Assembly: GCF_000512585.2 (NCBI RefSeq)
Contig: NC_089241.1
Span: 1 to 64,000, forward strand
Origin: Kwoniella bestiolae CBS 10118
Lineage: Eukaryota > Basidiomycota > Tremellomycetes > Tremellales > Cryptococcaceae
Reading direction: 5' to 3'
Length of the DNA: 64,000 nucleotides
Position 1 is the first letter of the stretch; each line of letters starts with the position of its first letter. The notes beneath the pieces were generated by a model. It searched no databases. It saw only the letters and a program-made list of their open reading frames with translations, and was not told where the DNA came from. Below, piece by piece: positions 10,053 through 20,538 of the stretch. The position numbers were made by a program, and so were the translations under genes.

Positions 10053-11597
10053 ATGCCGGAGCTATTCGAGATCAAAGCATTTGCCGCTCTCCTCAAGGCA
10101 TCTCTCACCGATACACCTCAACACTTTACGATCGTCACCTATCCGAAGCACTGTGGTAAAGATGCGATCATCAACAAAGCCGATGCCGAAGCTGCGATGG
10201 GTACTCCGATTCAAGTGGCTCTGACCAAGTCAGACATCTCTTCCTATGGTAAAGAGCTGGTCATCCGGATCAGTCCCACCCGGGTTCTCATCTGTCACTT
10301 TGCTCTTCATGGTCATGCGGTCACCCTGTCACCACAGCAACTCAAGATGGCCGATGTCTGTCGAGAGGCAGGACTCCCACCTTTCACACCACTCATCTTC
10401 CGAGCTCTCGGTGATCACAACTCAATTGCAGTCATCGATAGGAACAAGCTGTGCCGACTGGCTTTTGTTCAACTCAAGGATGGTGAACTCTTTGAGACTT
10501 GTAGGACACAAGGTAGAGGTCCTTGTCCTGTCAAGGAGTCCGAGCCGTTTGAGCAACTGGTACGATCCATTCCCTCCGAGGTTATATCAAACGGAACTTT
10601 TCTCCTATTGCCCATTATATCTATTCAAAGTAAGTCATCGGACTTGGGACTTGGGTCAGTATGCCAGCTGCTGACAGTGATATGTAGCCAGGATCTATTC
10701 AATGGGTTCGGTGGTTGTATGATCAACGAGCTCCTCTTCTATGCCGCCATCCATCCCCTCACACCCACCAACATAGTCTTCAATCCAGATGACACCCGCT
10801 ATGTGGAACGACTGTTCAAGTCAATCTTCAGCTCCACAGCTTACACCAATAATGTCATACTCACAGCGGAACGGGCAGGTGGGATGGGTAATGGGTTTCA
10901 TCATCCGATGGGTCCGACACAGTACAGGAAGAAGATCACCCGAGTCTACCGCAAGACAGGACCAACTGGCAACACTTATGTCCCAATCGAACTGGCTCAA
11001 GCAATGATTGACCGAGGCCAGGTCAAACCTATTCCCATCTCCCCAACCCGGGTCAACAGACAAGCCCGAACTCCAACTCTGCGTATGTCCCTCCCTCTTC
11101 ACTGTGTCAGACACATCAAGGGCAAGTCCGGCAGGTACTACTACACAGTCATCGACAACTTCCCTCATCCACCTCCGGAAAAGGTCAAGTGGGAGGTCAT
11201 CCCTCGGTTCTCACCTGGCTATCGGTCTCAAGAGCTATTGCTGGACAAGGCAGAGCCGTCGATAGGATGGGCCAGCTTCTTTGACACTCAGACCATGCTG
11301 AGGATTGAGAGCAGTGCACCTCTCAGGAGACATGCCGACACCTCAGCAGGACATGGTCGACCAGTCAAGACTCGGATGCTGGCTGCTCATCGAGCCAAGG
11401 TGCCAGCTGCAATGATGACACTGTTCAGCAGAGTTCCTGCCAACATGCTGGCCGACACTTTACAAGCTGGTCAAGCTGGCAAGGATCAACTACAGACTTG
11501 GTTTCTAGCATGGACTCAAGAGCATGAGATGGCCAGCCGAGAGGTTCAAGGGGTGTTGGCTGGTGATGCAGAACAGGAGGAGAGGAGCTCGAGGTGA
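10053..11597 (+). CDS. Fpg/Nei-family DNA glycosylase-like protein, element copy 2 (one frame break)
   Basis: Same protein as 1863-3407. Here an uninterrupted 514-codon frame exists, but it is misleading. One C is missing at 10576-10577 (CC against CCC in copy 1), and the open frame then reads straight through the 58-nt intron 10630-10687, because 58 nt minus 1 keeps frame. The read-through inserts about 36 foreign residues exactly where the family's PI...LLDQ segment before the H2TH belongs. With one C restored and the intron spliced, the protein is about 495 residues. The C-terminal extension (VKWEVIPRFSPGYRSQ onward) is in frame in this copy, which shows that the copy 1 break at 2990 is local. 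Confidence 0.72.
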   Translation: MPELFEIKAFAALLKASLTDTPQHFTIVTYPKHCGKDAIINKADAEAAMGTPIQVALTKSDISSYGKELVIRISPTRVLICHFALHGHAVTLSPQQLKMADVCREAGLPPFTPLIFRALGDHNSIAVIDRNKLCRLAFVQLKDGELFETCRTQGRGPCPVKESEPFEQLVRSIPSEVISNGTFLLLPIISIQSKSSDLGLGSVCQLLTVICSQDLFNGFGGCMINELLFYAAIHPLTPTNIVFNPDDTRYVERLFKSIFSSTAYTNNVILTAERAGGMGNGFHHPMGPTQYRKKITRVYRKTGPTGNTYVPIELAQAMIDRGQVKPIPISPTRVNRQARTPTLRMSLPLHCVRHIKGKSGRYYYTVIDNFPHPPPEKVKWEVIPRFSPGYRSQELLLDKAEPSIGWASFFDTQTMLRIESSAPLRRHADTSAGHGRPVKTRMLAAHRAKVPAAMMTLFSRVPANMLADTLQAGQAGKDQLQTWFLAWTQEHEMASREVQGVLAGDAEQEERSSR

Positions 11598-11629
11598 TGA
11601 CCAAGTAGGATAGGTATGCATAGAGATAT

Positions 11630-11812
11630 GGCGCAGATGATCGCAGGAATCTAGAGTGCTCACCATAGCAAGTCGCAATGGATCGCAACCCATCCATCTT
11701 CTGGCGCAACCTATCGCAAGTCCCACCAGGCTTTGTCGCAACCTGTCGCAGCTAGCATACATGCAGTCGCATCCTGTCGCAGAGGGATGGGTCGCAATCT
11801 GTCGCAGGGGGA
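11630..11812. repeat. Array of GTCGCA words, reverse orientation, copy 2
   Basis: The counterpart of 3440-3622, downstream of the glycosylase-like gene in copy 2. Confidence 0.75.
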
Positions 11813-11897
11813 GTTGTGATGACGAGGTGAAAGATATAGGTCGGTGGAAGGGATTTGTTGGGAACCTCATCAGTGGACAGGGACATCGGAAGGGGAG

Positions 11898-12160
11898 GAA
11901 CCAGAGGTGATGGAGGATCAGTTGTTAGCTCATATGATAGCTGGGATGAAGTATGATCCACTGGTATGCATGGGCCAAGGAGTAAAACCAGCTGGAATTT
12001 ATATAGGGCATCAGAGGTGACTGGACTATGGTGGGGAGGAGAGTCGGAAGGGATGGCTGATTGGTAGACTCACAGAGGTGACAGAGCTTCAGTTGATAGC
12101 TCATATGATAGCTGAGGTCGAGTATAAGAAGATAGTATGCATGGGCCAGGGAGTAAAAAT
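11898..12160. promoter_or_regulatory. Duplicated upstream block of the zinc-finger gene, copy 2
   Basis: The counterpart of 3708-3970: two diverged direct repeats around TAGCTCATATGATAGCTG, each followed by TATGCATGGGCCA, upstream of the ATG at 12319. Confidence 0.45.
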
Positions 12161-12318
12161 CAATTGGTTGTACACAAGTGCAGTACATCAACGAGAGACA
12201 CACAAGACATGGAAGGTGATCTTGATGCCGTCATTGAGGATGTTAAACTTTCCTGAGAGTACCTACTGAACGGTCATATCGTATTCTCATATTGTGATAC
12301 CATTGCTCTTCCACCACC

Positions 12319-14829
12319 ATGCCCAGTGAAAACCACGCCGACCGCTCAGGAAAGTGCAACCTATGTGAGAAAGACTATGCGGACTTGTTGGATCATATCA
12401 AGAAGAAGCACAAGGGTCACAAGTTCACCGCAGGTGAGATCTCCAACACTGAGGTAATCATCTGCACCTGTGGTCGAGTGGTGCTCAATCAAGCAGGACT
12501 TTGCAAGCACAAGACTCGGTTCCACTGTCCCGATTATTCACCCATCCATCGTCCCAAGCGGTCACCCAGCTCATCTCTAACACCGGCTCCCTCAATAGCA
12601 TCTCTCCTCCGTCACTCATCTATCAGTTCTCCCTTGAGCTCACCTGGTCCATCCTCATCCCGTGCCAGACCACTGTCAAGTTCTCCCTTGACACCTCCTC
12701 CAGCATCCTCCTCTCTTATCCGACCTTCACCATTGTACTCCCCTTGACCTCACCCCTCAGCTCTCCATTGACCACACCACCTCTTCGAACTCCTTCAACA
12801 CCAGCGACTCCATCAAGAGATGCGGCTCAATCCTTATCACCCAGCAGCTTGCCCAGCAGCTTGCCCGTCACTGGGTTACAGCTCAACTCCCCCTCTCCCA
12901 TCCGTTCCTCCTCAAGGCTGATAGCTCCGGTGTCTTATGTCTATGAACCTTTTACAGATGATGATATGGAGGTGGATCAGCTGGAGGGGGAGGAGGAGCC
13001 GGAAGAGATAGAAATGATAGCACTATCTGACAATGGTTCTTCCTGGTCAAACAATAGATCGGACTCTGAAGATGATGAGGACGAGACGGTGGGGCCAAGA
13101 ATGGTATTATCCCCTTCCTCAATGTCGTCCACCCCCCCTATCATCCAGTCTCCCATTCAGTCTCCCGCACCTTTCCTTCCGTCACCACCACCACCTGCTC
13201 CTGATGGACTCCAAACCCCTTCACTCCAGCCCTTACTCTGTCTCCCCTCGACCATCACCTCCTCCGTCCCAACCTCAGCTTTCTCCCCTCGGCAATCACC
13301 ACCTCTCTCACAGTCTCCTCCCTCCGGTCCATCACTTCCGACACCGTCCCATCTGGTGGGTGGTCACCACCTCCTGCACCACCACCCGAACCACAGTTTG
13401 ATATCAGAGATCTCCCGTTCATGGAAGGATTTCAGATGCTTCCCGATGTGGTGGAGGGCAGGATGGCTCAGCTGAGGAGGAAGCCTATGGATGTGGATAG
13501 ATGGGAGCTGGTACTGTCACCCGAGGAGTACCTTTGCAGGTTTGAGAGTTCCCTGGCCGATGTCCAACTCATCAGCAGGGCTCCCACCAGGAAGCTCCAC
13601 ACCACCTACCACCGAGGTCCTGCCTTTGACCGATACCTCCTCCTGGCCGAAGCTACCCATCAGCTCTGGGTGGGAACTCAGTACAAGGATGGGTTCTTTG
13701 AAGAACTCAACAGGTATCAAGTGGCCCAGCCCGGTCGGATGGTTCACCAAGCTACCCTCGGCAATGTCCATGTCCCCACCTCCGTCTTTGTCCACTGTCT
13801 CATCTCGGCTGGTTGTGATGCCATCCGACTCAAAGCCTACGGTCAGAAGATGCCCATCCTGAATAGGTTCCTCACCACCGAGCCTGCCCAAGTGGATCAC
13901 AAGTGGGCAGAGCACAACGAGTGGGACATAGGTACCAGCTTTGGGTCTGACTACATCTGGTTGTTCCACTCGGCCACCGGTGTCCACCATGGCGTCCGTC
14001 ATTATCCCATGATGGTGCCAGGCTCGCTTGACTTTGGGACCGTCAACCTGCAAGCCATGGATGACAACCGTCGTCAGTTCTCTGTGAAGATCTACCCGAG
14101 GATCGTCCATGTGATCAAGTCATTCAACAGTCATCTCCAAGGGGTATCCCCAAGACACTCCGGGGCATACGGTACCAGGTCAACTCGGCTTTGAGGATGA
14201 TCCACAGTCTGACAAGCAAGGATGACAAGGGATTGGGTGGGTTCAGGATAGAGGTCACCGTCAGAGCACCCAGCCTGAAGGAGGCTACAAGGATAGTGGG
14301 TGCCACCCGATTCTTTGATCCTTCCTACTGGCTGGGCCGGGGTGATGGACCCCACTTCCGTCACCCGCTGGATGCCAAGCTGGTCAGCAGGGAGGCCTTC
14401 CTGCAGAATGCCCACTGGGTGTATGATCAGGCCGAGACCAACCGGATCTTCAGCGGTCGGGATGGTGACAAGCCAAGCAAAGCTCAGATTCAAGCTCTCA
14501 CCGACATCCTCAATGGTCTGGGATGGAATGCAGGCTTCCGCAAACCCAGCAAGTCTATGTCCCAAACAGCCTGGTGGACCGGAACTCCAGAGGTGGATCC
14601 TACCTGCTTCCCTGCTCTCTCAGCCAAGTATCACTCTGATCAACAGATCAGCAGGGTCTATGATCTGGCTCGGAACTCCATGGCCAATGGTATGCTTCCC
14701 TGCAAGAAGGAACCCGATGGACATCGTCACCACTACCAGCGGAACAACCCTTCACCATTCAGGATCAGGTGTGCGGCTCCTGGTTGTAACCACAGGCTGG
14801 CTCGGGAGGGGGATTCTGAGGGTGGATAG
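12319..14829 (+). CDS. C2H2 zinc-finger protein with acidic linker and unrecognised core, copy 2 (three frame breaks)
   Basis: This is the better-preserved copy of the gene at 4127-6617. Three segments read in successive frames: zinc fingers and first linker (12319 to ~12745), Pro/Ser linker with acidic patch (to ~13400), and core part 1 (ATG 13421, ends at a stop at 14194). Core part 2 continues GIPKTLRGIRYQVNSALRMI in the next frame and ends at 14829. At every junction the downstream frame is the one expected if a single base is missing, for example in the CTCCCC run near 12737 and in AAGGGG/TCCCC near 14137-14150. The core is rich in aromatic residues, with conserved-looking pieces such as DYIWLFHSATGVHHG and GGFRIEVTV, and a Cys/His tail. 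No known transposase, helicase or polymerase motif was seen. Confidence 0.58.
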
Positions 14830-14896
14830 CAGAGCTGGTCACCGCTGGGTTGATAGACGTCCCAGATTTGGAGCTGGAAGGGGACTGAGTAAGGTG

Positions 14897-15050
14897 AGTG
14901 TCGCATTCTGTCGCATCCCTCTCCACCACCTGGCGCACACTGTCGCCCATCCCTCCCCCTCCAGCGCACACTGTCGCAGCTCTCACCATAGACTGTCGCA
15001 TCCTGTCGCAGGTGACCTCCCAGATGTGCAAGCTCTGCGATCCCCTGCGA
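14897..15050. repeat. Second GTCGCA array, reverse orientation, copy 2
   Basis: The counterpart of 6696-6847. One word reads CTGTCGC here where copy 1 has CTGTTGC. Confidence 0.7.
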
Positions 15051-15139
15051 CACTGTGTTACAGACTGTACGGTGAACGCTGACTGTGAGATGATCGGGTG
15101 CTGACCGGTACAGCCCATGCTGAAATTTGATCCCGTCAC

Positions 15140-16830
15140 CCACCCCACCAGTGTACCGAGTGGGTGAAAATTAATTTCCATGCATACATCTCAAGTCCTA
15201 CGCATGTACAAGGATTTTATGCTGACAGAGTAGCTTTCCCTCTACCAGATGATATAGGTTTGGTTGCTTGAATGCATGCGTGGAGGTCATCGGGAGGCTA
15301 CTGGGTCACCACCGGCTAAGGGGTCAGGCTAAGGGGTCAGAGGTCCGAGTGAGTGAAAATAAATTCTCACTCATCACACATCACTCCCATGCATGTGAGA
15401 CTATTTTATTCTGACTGACCGAGTCTCTCCCTACCAGGTAGCATACATTCTGTCCCACTCATACATACCTGGTCGACACTCTGGAGGATTTTCAGGCTGC
15501 CGGTCTAAGGGGTCAGATTTGATCCCGGGCTAAGGGGTCAGACCACCGAGTGAGTGGAAATAAATTCTCACTCATCACACATCACTCCCATGCATGGCAG
15601 ACTATTTTATCCTGCCTGACCGAGTCTCTCTCTACCAGGTGATATCCATTTGGTTGCTTGAATGCGTCGATGGAGGTCAACGGGAGCAGACTTGGTCATC
15701 GACCCTAAGGGGTCAAGTTAAGGGTCGGACCACCGGGTGAGTGAAAATAAATTCTCACTCATCACACATCACTCCCATGCATGTGAGACTATTTTATTCT
15801 GACTGACCGAGTCTCTCCCTACCAGGTAGCATACATTCTGTCCCACTCATACATACCTGGTCGACACTCTGGAGGATTTTCAGGCTGCCGGTCTAAGGGG
15901 TCAGATTTGATCCCGGGCTAAGGGGTCAGACCACCGAGTGAGTGGAAATAAATTCTCACTCATCACACATCACTCCCATGCATGGCAGACTATTTTATCC
16001 TGCCTGACCGAGTCTCTCTCTACCAGGTGATATCCATTTGGTTGCTTGAATGCGTCGATGGAGGTCAACGGGAGCAGACTTGGTCATCGACCCCTAAGGG
16101 GTCAAGTTAAGGGGTCGGACCACCGGGTGAGTGAAAATAAATTCTCACTCATCACACATCACTCCCATGCATGTGAGACTATTTTATTCTGACTGACCGA
16201 GTCGCTCCCTACCAGGTAGCATACATTCTGTCCCACTCATACATACCTGGTCGACACTCTGGAGGATTTTCAGGCTGCCGGTCTAAGGGGTCAGATTTGA
16301 TCCCGGGCTAAGGGGTCAGACCACCGAGTGAGTGGAAATAAATTCTCACTCATCACACATCACTCCCATGCATGGCAGACTATTTTATCCTGGCTGACCG
16401 AGTCTCTCTCTACCAGGTGATATCCATTTGGTTGCTTGAATGCGTCGATGGAGGTCAACGGGAGCAGACTTGGTCATTGACCCCTAAGGGGTCAAGTTAA
16501 GGGGTCGGACCACCGGGTGAGTGAAAATAAATTCTCATTCATCACACATCACTCCCATGCATATGGAACTATTTTATCCTGGCGCTGACCGAGTCCTTCT
16601 CTACCAGATGACATAACTCCTATCACATACATGCTTGCATGGTCGGTAATCTGACGGATTTTCATCCACCCAGATTTGATCCCGGGTTAAGGGGTCCGTC
16701 CAACCGGTCAAGGTGAAAATCTTTTTTCATGCATCCCACATCCCACCCAGCTCCATTTCGACTTCAGATTCGGGATCGGCGCCCTCGGCTCTGCCAGATA
16801 GGCCTCTCAGATGCATGCATGAAAATTTCA
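15140..16830. repeat. ~200-bp tandem repeats with hairpins, seven full units, copy 2
   Basis: Full units begin near 15348, 15549, 15737, 15937, 16127, 16327 and 16517. The block has one more pair of alternating subunits (~390 bp) than copy 1, so the array expands or contracts by the two-subtype pair. Each unit has the same TGAGTGA...TCACTCA hairpin and CTAAGGGGTCA words as in copy 1. Confidence 0.85.
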
Positions 16831-16837
16831 CCCCGAC

Positions 16838-16911
16838 GGTCCCCCCCCAGGTCCGGTCCGAGGTGCCCCCCCCCCCCCCCCCCCTCCCAATAACGGGCGT
16901 GTAACCCCCTA
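16838..16911. other. Right boundary of the element array with 19-C run
   Basis: A CGGTCCCCCCCC run, then 19 consecutive C at 16866-16884, then GTGTAACCCCCTAAG, a worn telomere-repeat fragment. In copy 1 the same place is short (CCCCGACCCCGGTCCCCTCCC) and leads into intact telomere repeats. From about 16912 the sequence is single-copy. The exact length of the C run is likely unreliable. Confidence 0.7.
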
Positions 16912-17031
16912 AGTATTTTGACTATGTATATGTATATGATTGCCATTCAGCCCGTCTACCGATCTATGATAACAGGAGATATGTGGCATGACAAATCACT
17001 CCTCCATTAGATCTCCCACAACGTATCGACC

Positions 17032-19324
17032 TCATGGCACAGCATCAGTTGGCTCTTCAACCACCCGTGTGATGGACTCATCGTCGGCCTTCTGTCGTCT
17101 GGACTTGGTCGAGGAAATATACAAGATGACAAGGATATTGATAATGCAAAATCCACCGACTATGGCCTGTGACTCAATTTCAGCTTTATAGTTCGATGGT
17201 GTAAGGATCACCTACACTAGCTTTGATGCCGTTCGGAACATCAGGTTGATGTTTCTGTTGGAAGAACACGTTGGGAAACCAGGTCGTGGTCTGCGGAAAT
17301 GGGTCAGAGCGGATCATGCTTTCGATATATAACAGAACCTTACGATATATTTCATGGTGTTAGCACCCGCGACGATGAAAGCTCTTTTCTCTGAATCGCT
17401 CGCGCACAATTCGTTCATCCAAGCGAAGACCAACGGAGTGATCGCGCTCCCTATATCAACAAGGATTAGCAAAGCATCGATGTTACAGATTGAATTGGGC
17501 AACTCAACACCTGTAGCGGAAAATATATATAACGGCAGCCTTGCACTGGCCTTGCCATAAAGTGGCACATACAGTAAAGCAACGTCGATGGCTACGATGG
17601 CCGACTGCAGATTAAGTCAGCCAGTGTCACAGTATACTCCATGGTTTTGAGCTGGAAACCCCCACGAACATGGACAAAAACAATGATCGGCCACCTTCTG
17701 CCCTTGAAAGGTCCATCCGAGAGCCATCCAAAGACCAACAGGAAGATTGCGACGACACCATTAGTGAGAGTAGGCAGCGCATTCACTTGGGTAGACGAAT
17801 AGACAGCCGGTTGTTTCTTAAGCCAAAAGATCAAGGATGATTGGACTTGGAAAGGTATCTGCGAGATATTGACGTTAGAGACGCTTTCCTAGAGAATCTC
17901 ACAATGATACTCACAATGGACATGGTAGAGTAGAAAATAAAAGCGATCGCCTCCCATGATTTTAAGATGCTCCAAGCTTTTCTCCAAGTCCAGGGTGTCG
18001 CCTCAGCACGTCCCGCTGCGATGTTTCGGTTCTTTGCGAGCTCCAGCTCTTCCTTGGTGAAAACAAGTGTTCCAGTTCGAGCTGGATCATCTGGCAAGAA
18101 AAAAAATGCTAAGGTGGCGAGTGGAAATGAGATGATACCGTTGACGATGAATAACCATCTAGGATGTACGATCAGCGCGGTTGGGAAGCACAGATGAATA
18201 CGGAAGCCCTCACCTCCAACCGTCCAGCCCACCTACTCCATTTAACCCGTTGTTGGCTGCGATCTGCAGGTATCCACTGAACATGGGCGCCACTAGATAT
18301 AACTTGTCAGCGTTATTCCTTACAATGTTAGATGCACTAACCTTGAACGGCGAGTTGCAGCAGGGCTGATCGTTTACCGAGTTCTCTCTATTGGCTTATA
18401 GGCTCAGCACGACACCGAGACGATATCGCTTCGTCAACTGACCTTATCGTACCAAGATCCCAACAGCCAATACAACGCCGGCCAGTATCCCGCCTCGACT
18501 ATGCAAAGCTTTAGCTGAAAACATCATGTGGGGGATCATTTTGCCTCACAGAGCCCAACAATGAAACGCAATCCAGCCAGAGTTTGCCAGTTCTTGGCTC
18601 CTGCAAGAGCAAACGTGAAGACAGTCCAGCCAATCTCCTGAAAAGGTATCCAGATGTGGGGCCGAAAGCTGATACCAATCGTGTAAATATAGGTGCCAAT
18701 CTCGCAGCGGACTGACTTACTGATTGAGAAGTAAAGCACTAGGGAGCTGGCCAATGATGTAACCCACTGTCCAGCTCGTGACGACATAGTTGTACTCGTT
18801 ACCTTTCATGTCTAATGCCTCTTGCATGCCTGGCGCGATTTACTCAGCGTCCGCTGCTGAAAGCGAGATGATTGAACTCACCGCTAACGTAAGCATTTGT
18901 GATGTTGTTCGTGTCCAAAAATCTGTGTGACATACGGTTAGCAAATCTGATAGGGGACCATTGATGATTCTCACTTTATGAACATGCCAATGGCTCCAAA
19001 GGTGAGAAGAGTACTGTCGAGCTTCAACAACATCCGACGTTCTTGAGGGGTATCTGCGATTTGTGAGCAGTCATTCTAGGTTGATAGTCTGTACTCACAA
19101 TCAAGAGAGTCCCATAACCATGACCAGACTCCTTTCTTCTTGGGGTGACTCGTACTTGCAAGTAGCTCATGTGCCGGTTGAGGGACACTCCCGAGCACAT
19201 CGAGATTCTTCACATCCTTTTCGGAGACCAAGGTATCATTTGGGGCGGGAATTGGTGAGATTTCAGGAGGTTCTGAACTGGATGTTCTTGGCGCAGACGT
19301 TGTATCGGAGGTGTGTTTTGGCAT
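17032..19324 (-). CDS. MFS transporter, allantoate/pantothenate permease type
   Basis: An intron-rich gene starting at ATG 19324 (MPKHTSDTTSAPRTSS) and ending at TGA 17034-17032. After a ~75-residue cytosolic N-terminus with a KKKGVWSWLWDSLD segment, exons encode QERRMLLKLDSTLLTFGAIG, FLDTNNITNAYVSGM, the TM2-TM4 region ending in LRFIVGLCEA, the central PRWLFIVNGIISFPLATLAF and FLPDDPARTGTLVFTKEELE, then LTNGVVAIFLLVFGWLSDG and a C-terminal helix (GFCIINILVILYIS). Order and spacing fit the Dal5/Liz1/Seo1 anion:cation symporter group of plasma-membrane carriers for small carboxylates or amides. Substrate cannot be assigned. It is the first single-copy gene inward of the element array. The cluster's 15-bp motif was not found in its upstream region, so it may not share that control. 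Confidence 0.85.
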
Positions 19325-19979
19325 TTTGTACTGGGTACAACATGATCCAGATATATCTGCAATCACGAGCATGCATGACTCTATTTATATATCGCTCTTT
19401 CGACCTACCTGTGAGGCAAGCAGAAATGTGGTGCGAGATGGCGTGATGAATCGCACTTATCCGAAAGTAGGGCTCCTGCTTACCAAGGTTTTTGACGCAG
19501 CACAACATCGTCTGAAGGCTATCCGCAGGAGATTCGTAGCGTTCAAGTCAGGAAGCACGATGCGTCCCCCCCAGCTCTGCTATACATATCTATGAAATCT
19601 GACACATCACACGAAACCCAACCAGTGGCGATTCAGATACTACTTATATTGCAGTTCACTCGACATAGACGGGACAGGCTTCACAGCGAACATTTGTCCT
19701 GGAAGGGTCAAATGAAGTCCTGGTACGGGACATCAGTCCTGCTGAGCTGATTAGCGTTGTACACCCAAGCGACAGCCTTCCAGTTCTCACGAATCTATGG
19801 GGGCTTGATCAGTGAATGCTGCTGCGCTGGCTTCAAGCCCTTCAGCTGCTTGAGCAGCTCTTTGCGCGGCTCTGCGTTCGGCCCATTCGCATGAGGCATC
19901 CAGAGACAGATGGAAACCTCACTTCCGATCGATTACCAAGTCCCTCTCCATGCAAGCCTGGTGGACGGGTGGTTATGAG

Positions 19980-20110
19980 GTAGCTATACACAGCGGAGTG
20001 TAATACGTACTCGGAATCGTTACATCTCTCGATGGCGTCTGTGTCTTCCGTGAACTTGTGCAGTGCAGCAACAGGGCCGAACAGCTCTTTCGTGTTGATC
20101 GCGCTGCGGT
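19980..20110 (-). pseudogene. Aldehyde dehydrogenase C-terminal relic
   Basis: About 40 residues on the minus strand read NTKELFGPVAALHKF, then AIERCNDSEYVLHSAVYS. This matches the E-x-FGP-V...A..AND(S/T)-x-(Y/F)GL..AV segment near the C-terminus of aldehyde dehydrogenases. Sequence on both sides (19640-20500) has stops in all frames and no other recognisable ALDH motif, so this is a fragment of a decayed gene. A full ALDH gene lies at 30121-32251, but the fragment differs from it in sequence. Confidence 0.5.
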
Positions 20111-20538
20111 CTGCTACGTCGATGATCTGATGTGACTCAGCGATGACTTAGCCACTCAAAGGCCAAAGGCAAGGTCCACTTCCAGACTGGCCGCCTTTGG
20201 TTCAAAGGTGTTGGTGGACCCTCTACCTTTCAGCTGAAAAGTATCTTCCCCTCTTTGTCCTTGAACTCAATGCATTCGCTCACAATCGAGGCTTAATGCA
20301 AATTGGCTCAAGATCACATTGCAATCGATGAGTGTATTGAATCGTCAGATCGATTAGCTGCCATCGCCTGATCACCTCGGTGTCGAGGTTTGTCAGCCTG
20401 GGCCCTTCACCGCTGACTTCTGGCATGCGCTTCGAGAAGCCGTCGGATAGCCATACAGCCTTCCATCCGCATAATTCGAGGATCAAACACCAATGGGATT
20501 AGGATATATATAAATCTTGCGACGACACTGTCGACCAA

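Larger units (their letters stand above)
8298..16911. mobile_element. Subtelomeric element, copy 2
   Basis: The second unit has the same gene and repeat order as copy 1. It is about 0.4 kb longer because its ~200-bp tandem block has seven units instead of five. Its right end differs from copy 1: a G/C-rich stretch with a 19-C run, then GTGTAACCCCCTAAG, a decayed telomere remnant, after which single-copy chromosomal sequence begins. Copy-to-copy substitutions are very few (for example A/G near 2695, A/G near 5898 and T/C near 6710), so the copies were homogenised or duplicated recently. Confidence 0.8.

Noticed and set aside
10053..11597. 514-residue single-exon protein as annotated by the longest frame
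   Set aside because: The frame reads through a canonical 58-nt intron and replaces a conserved family segment with unrelated residues.
118..16911. Y'-type helicase or retrotransposon at the telomere
   Set aside because: No helicase, reverse transcriptase, integrase or gag motif is visible in any frame of the element.
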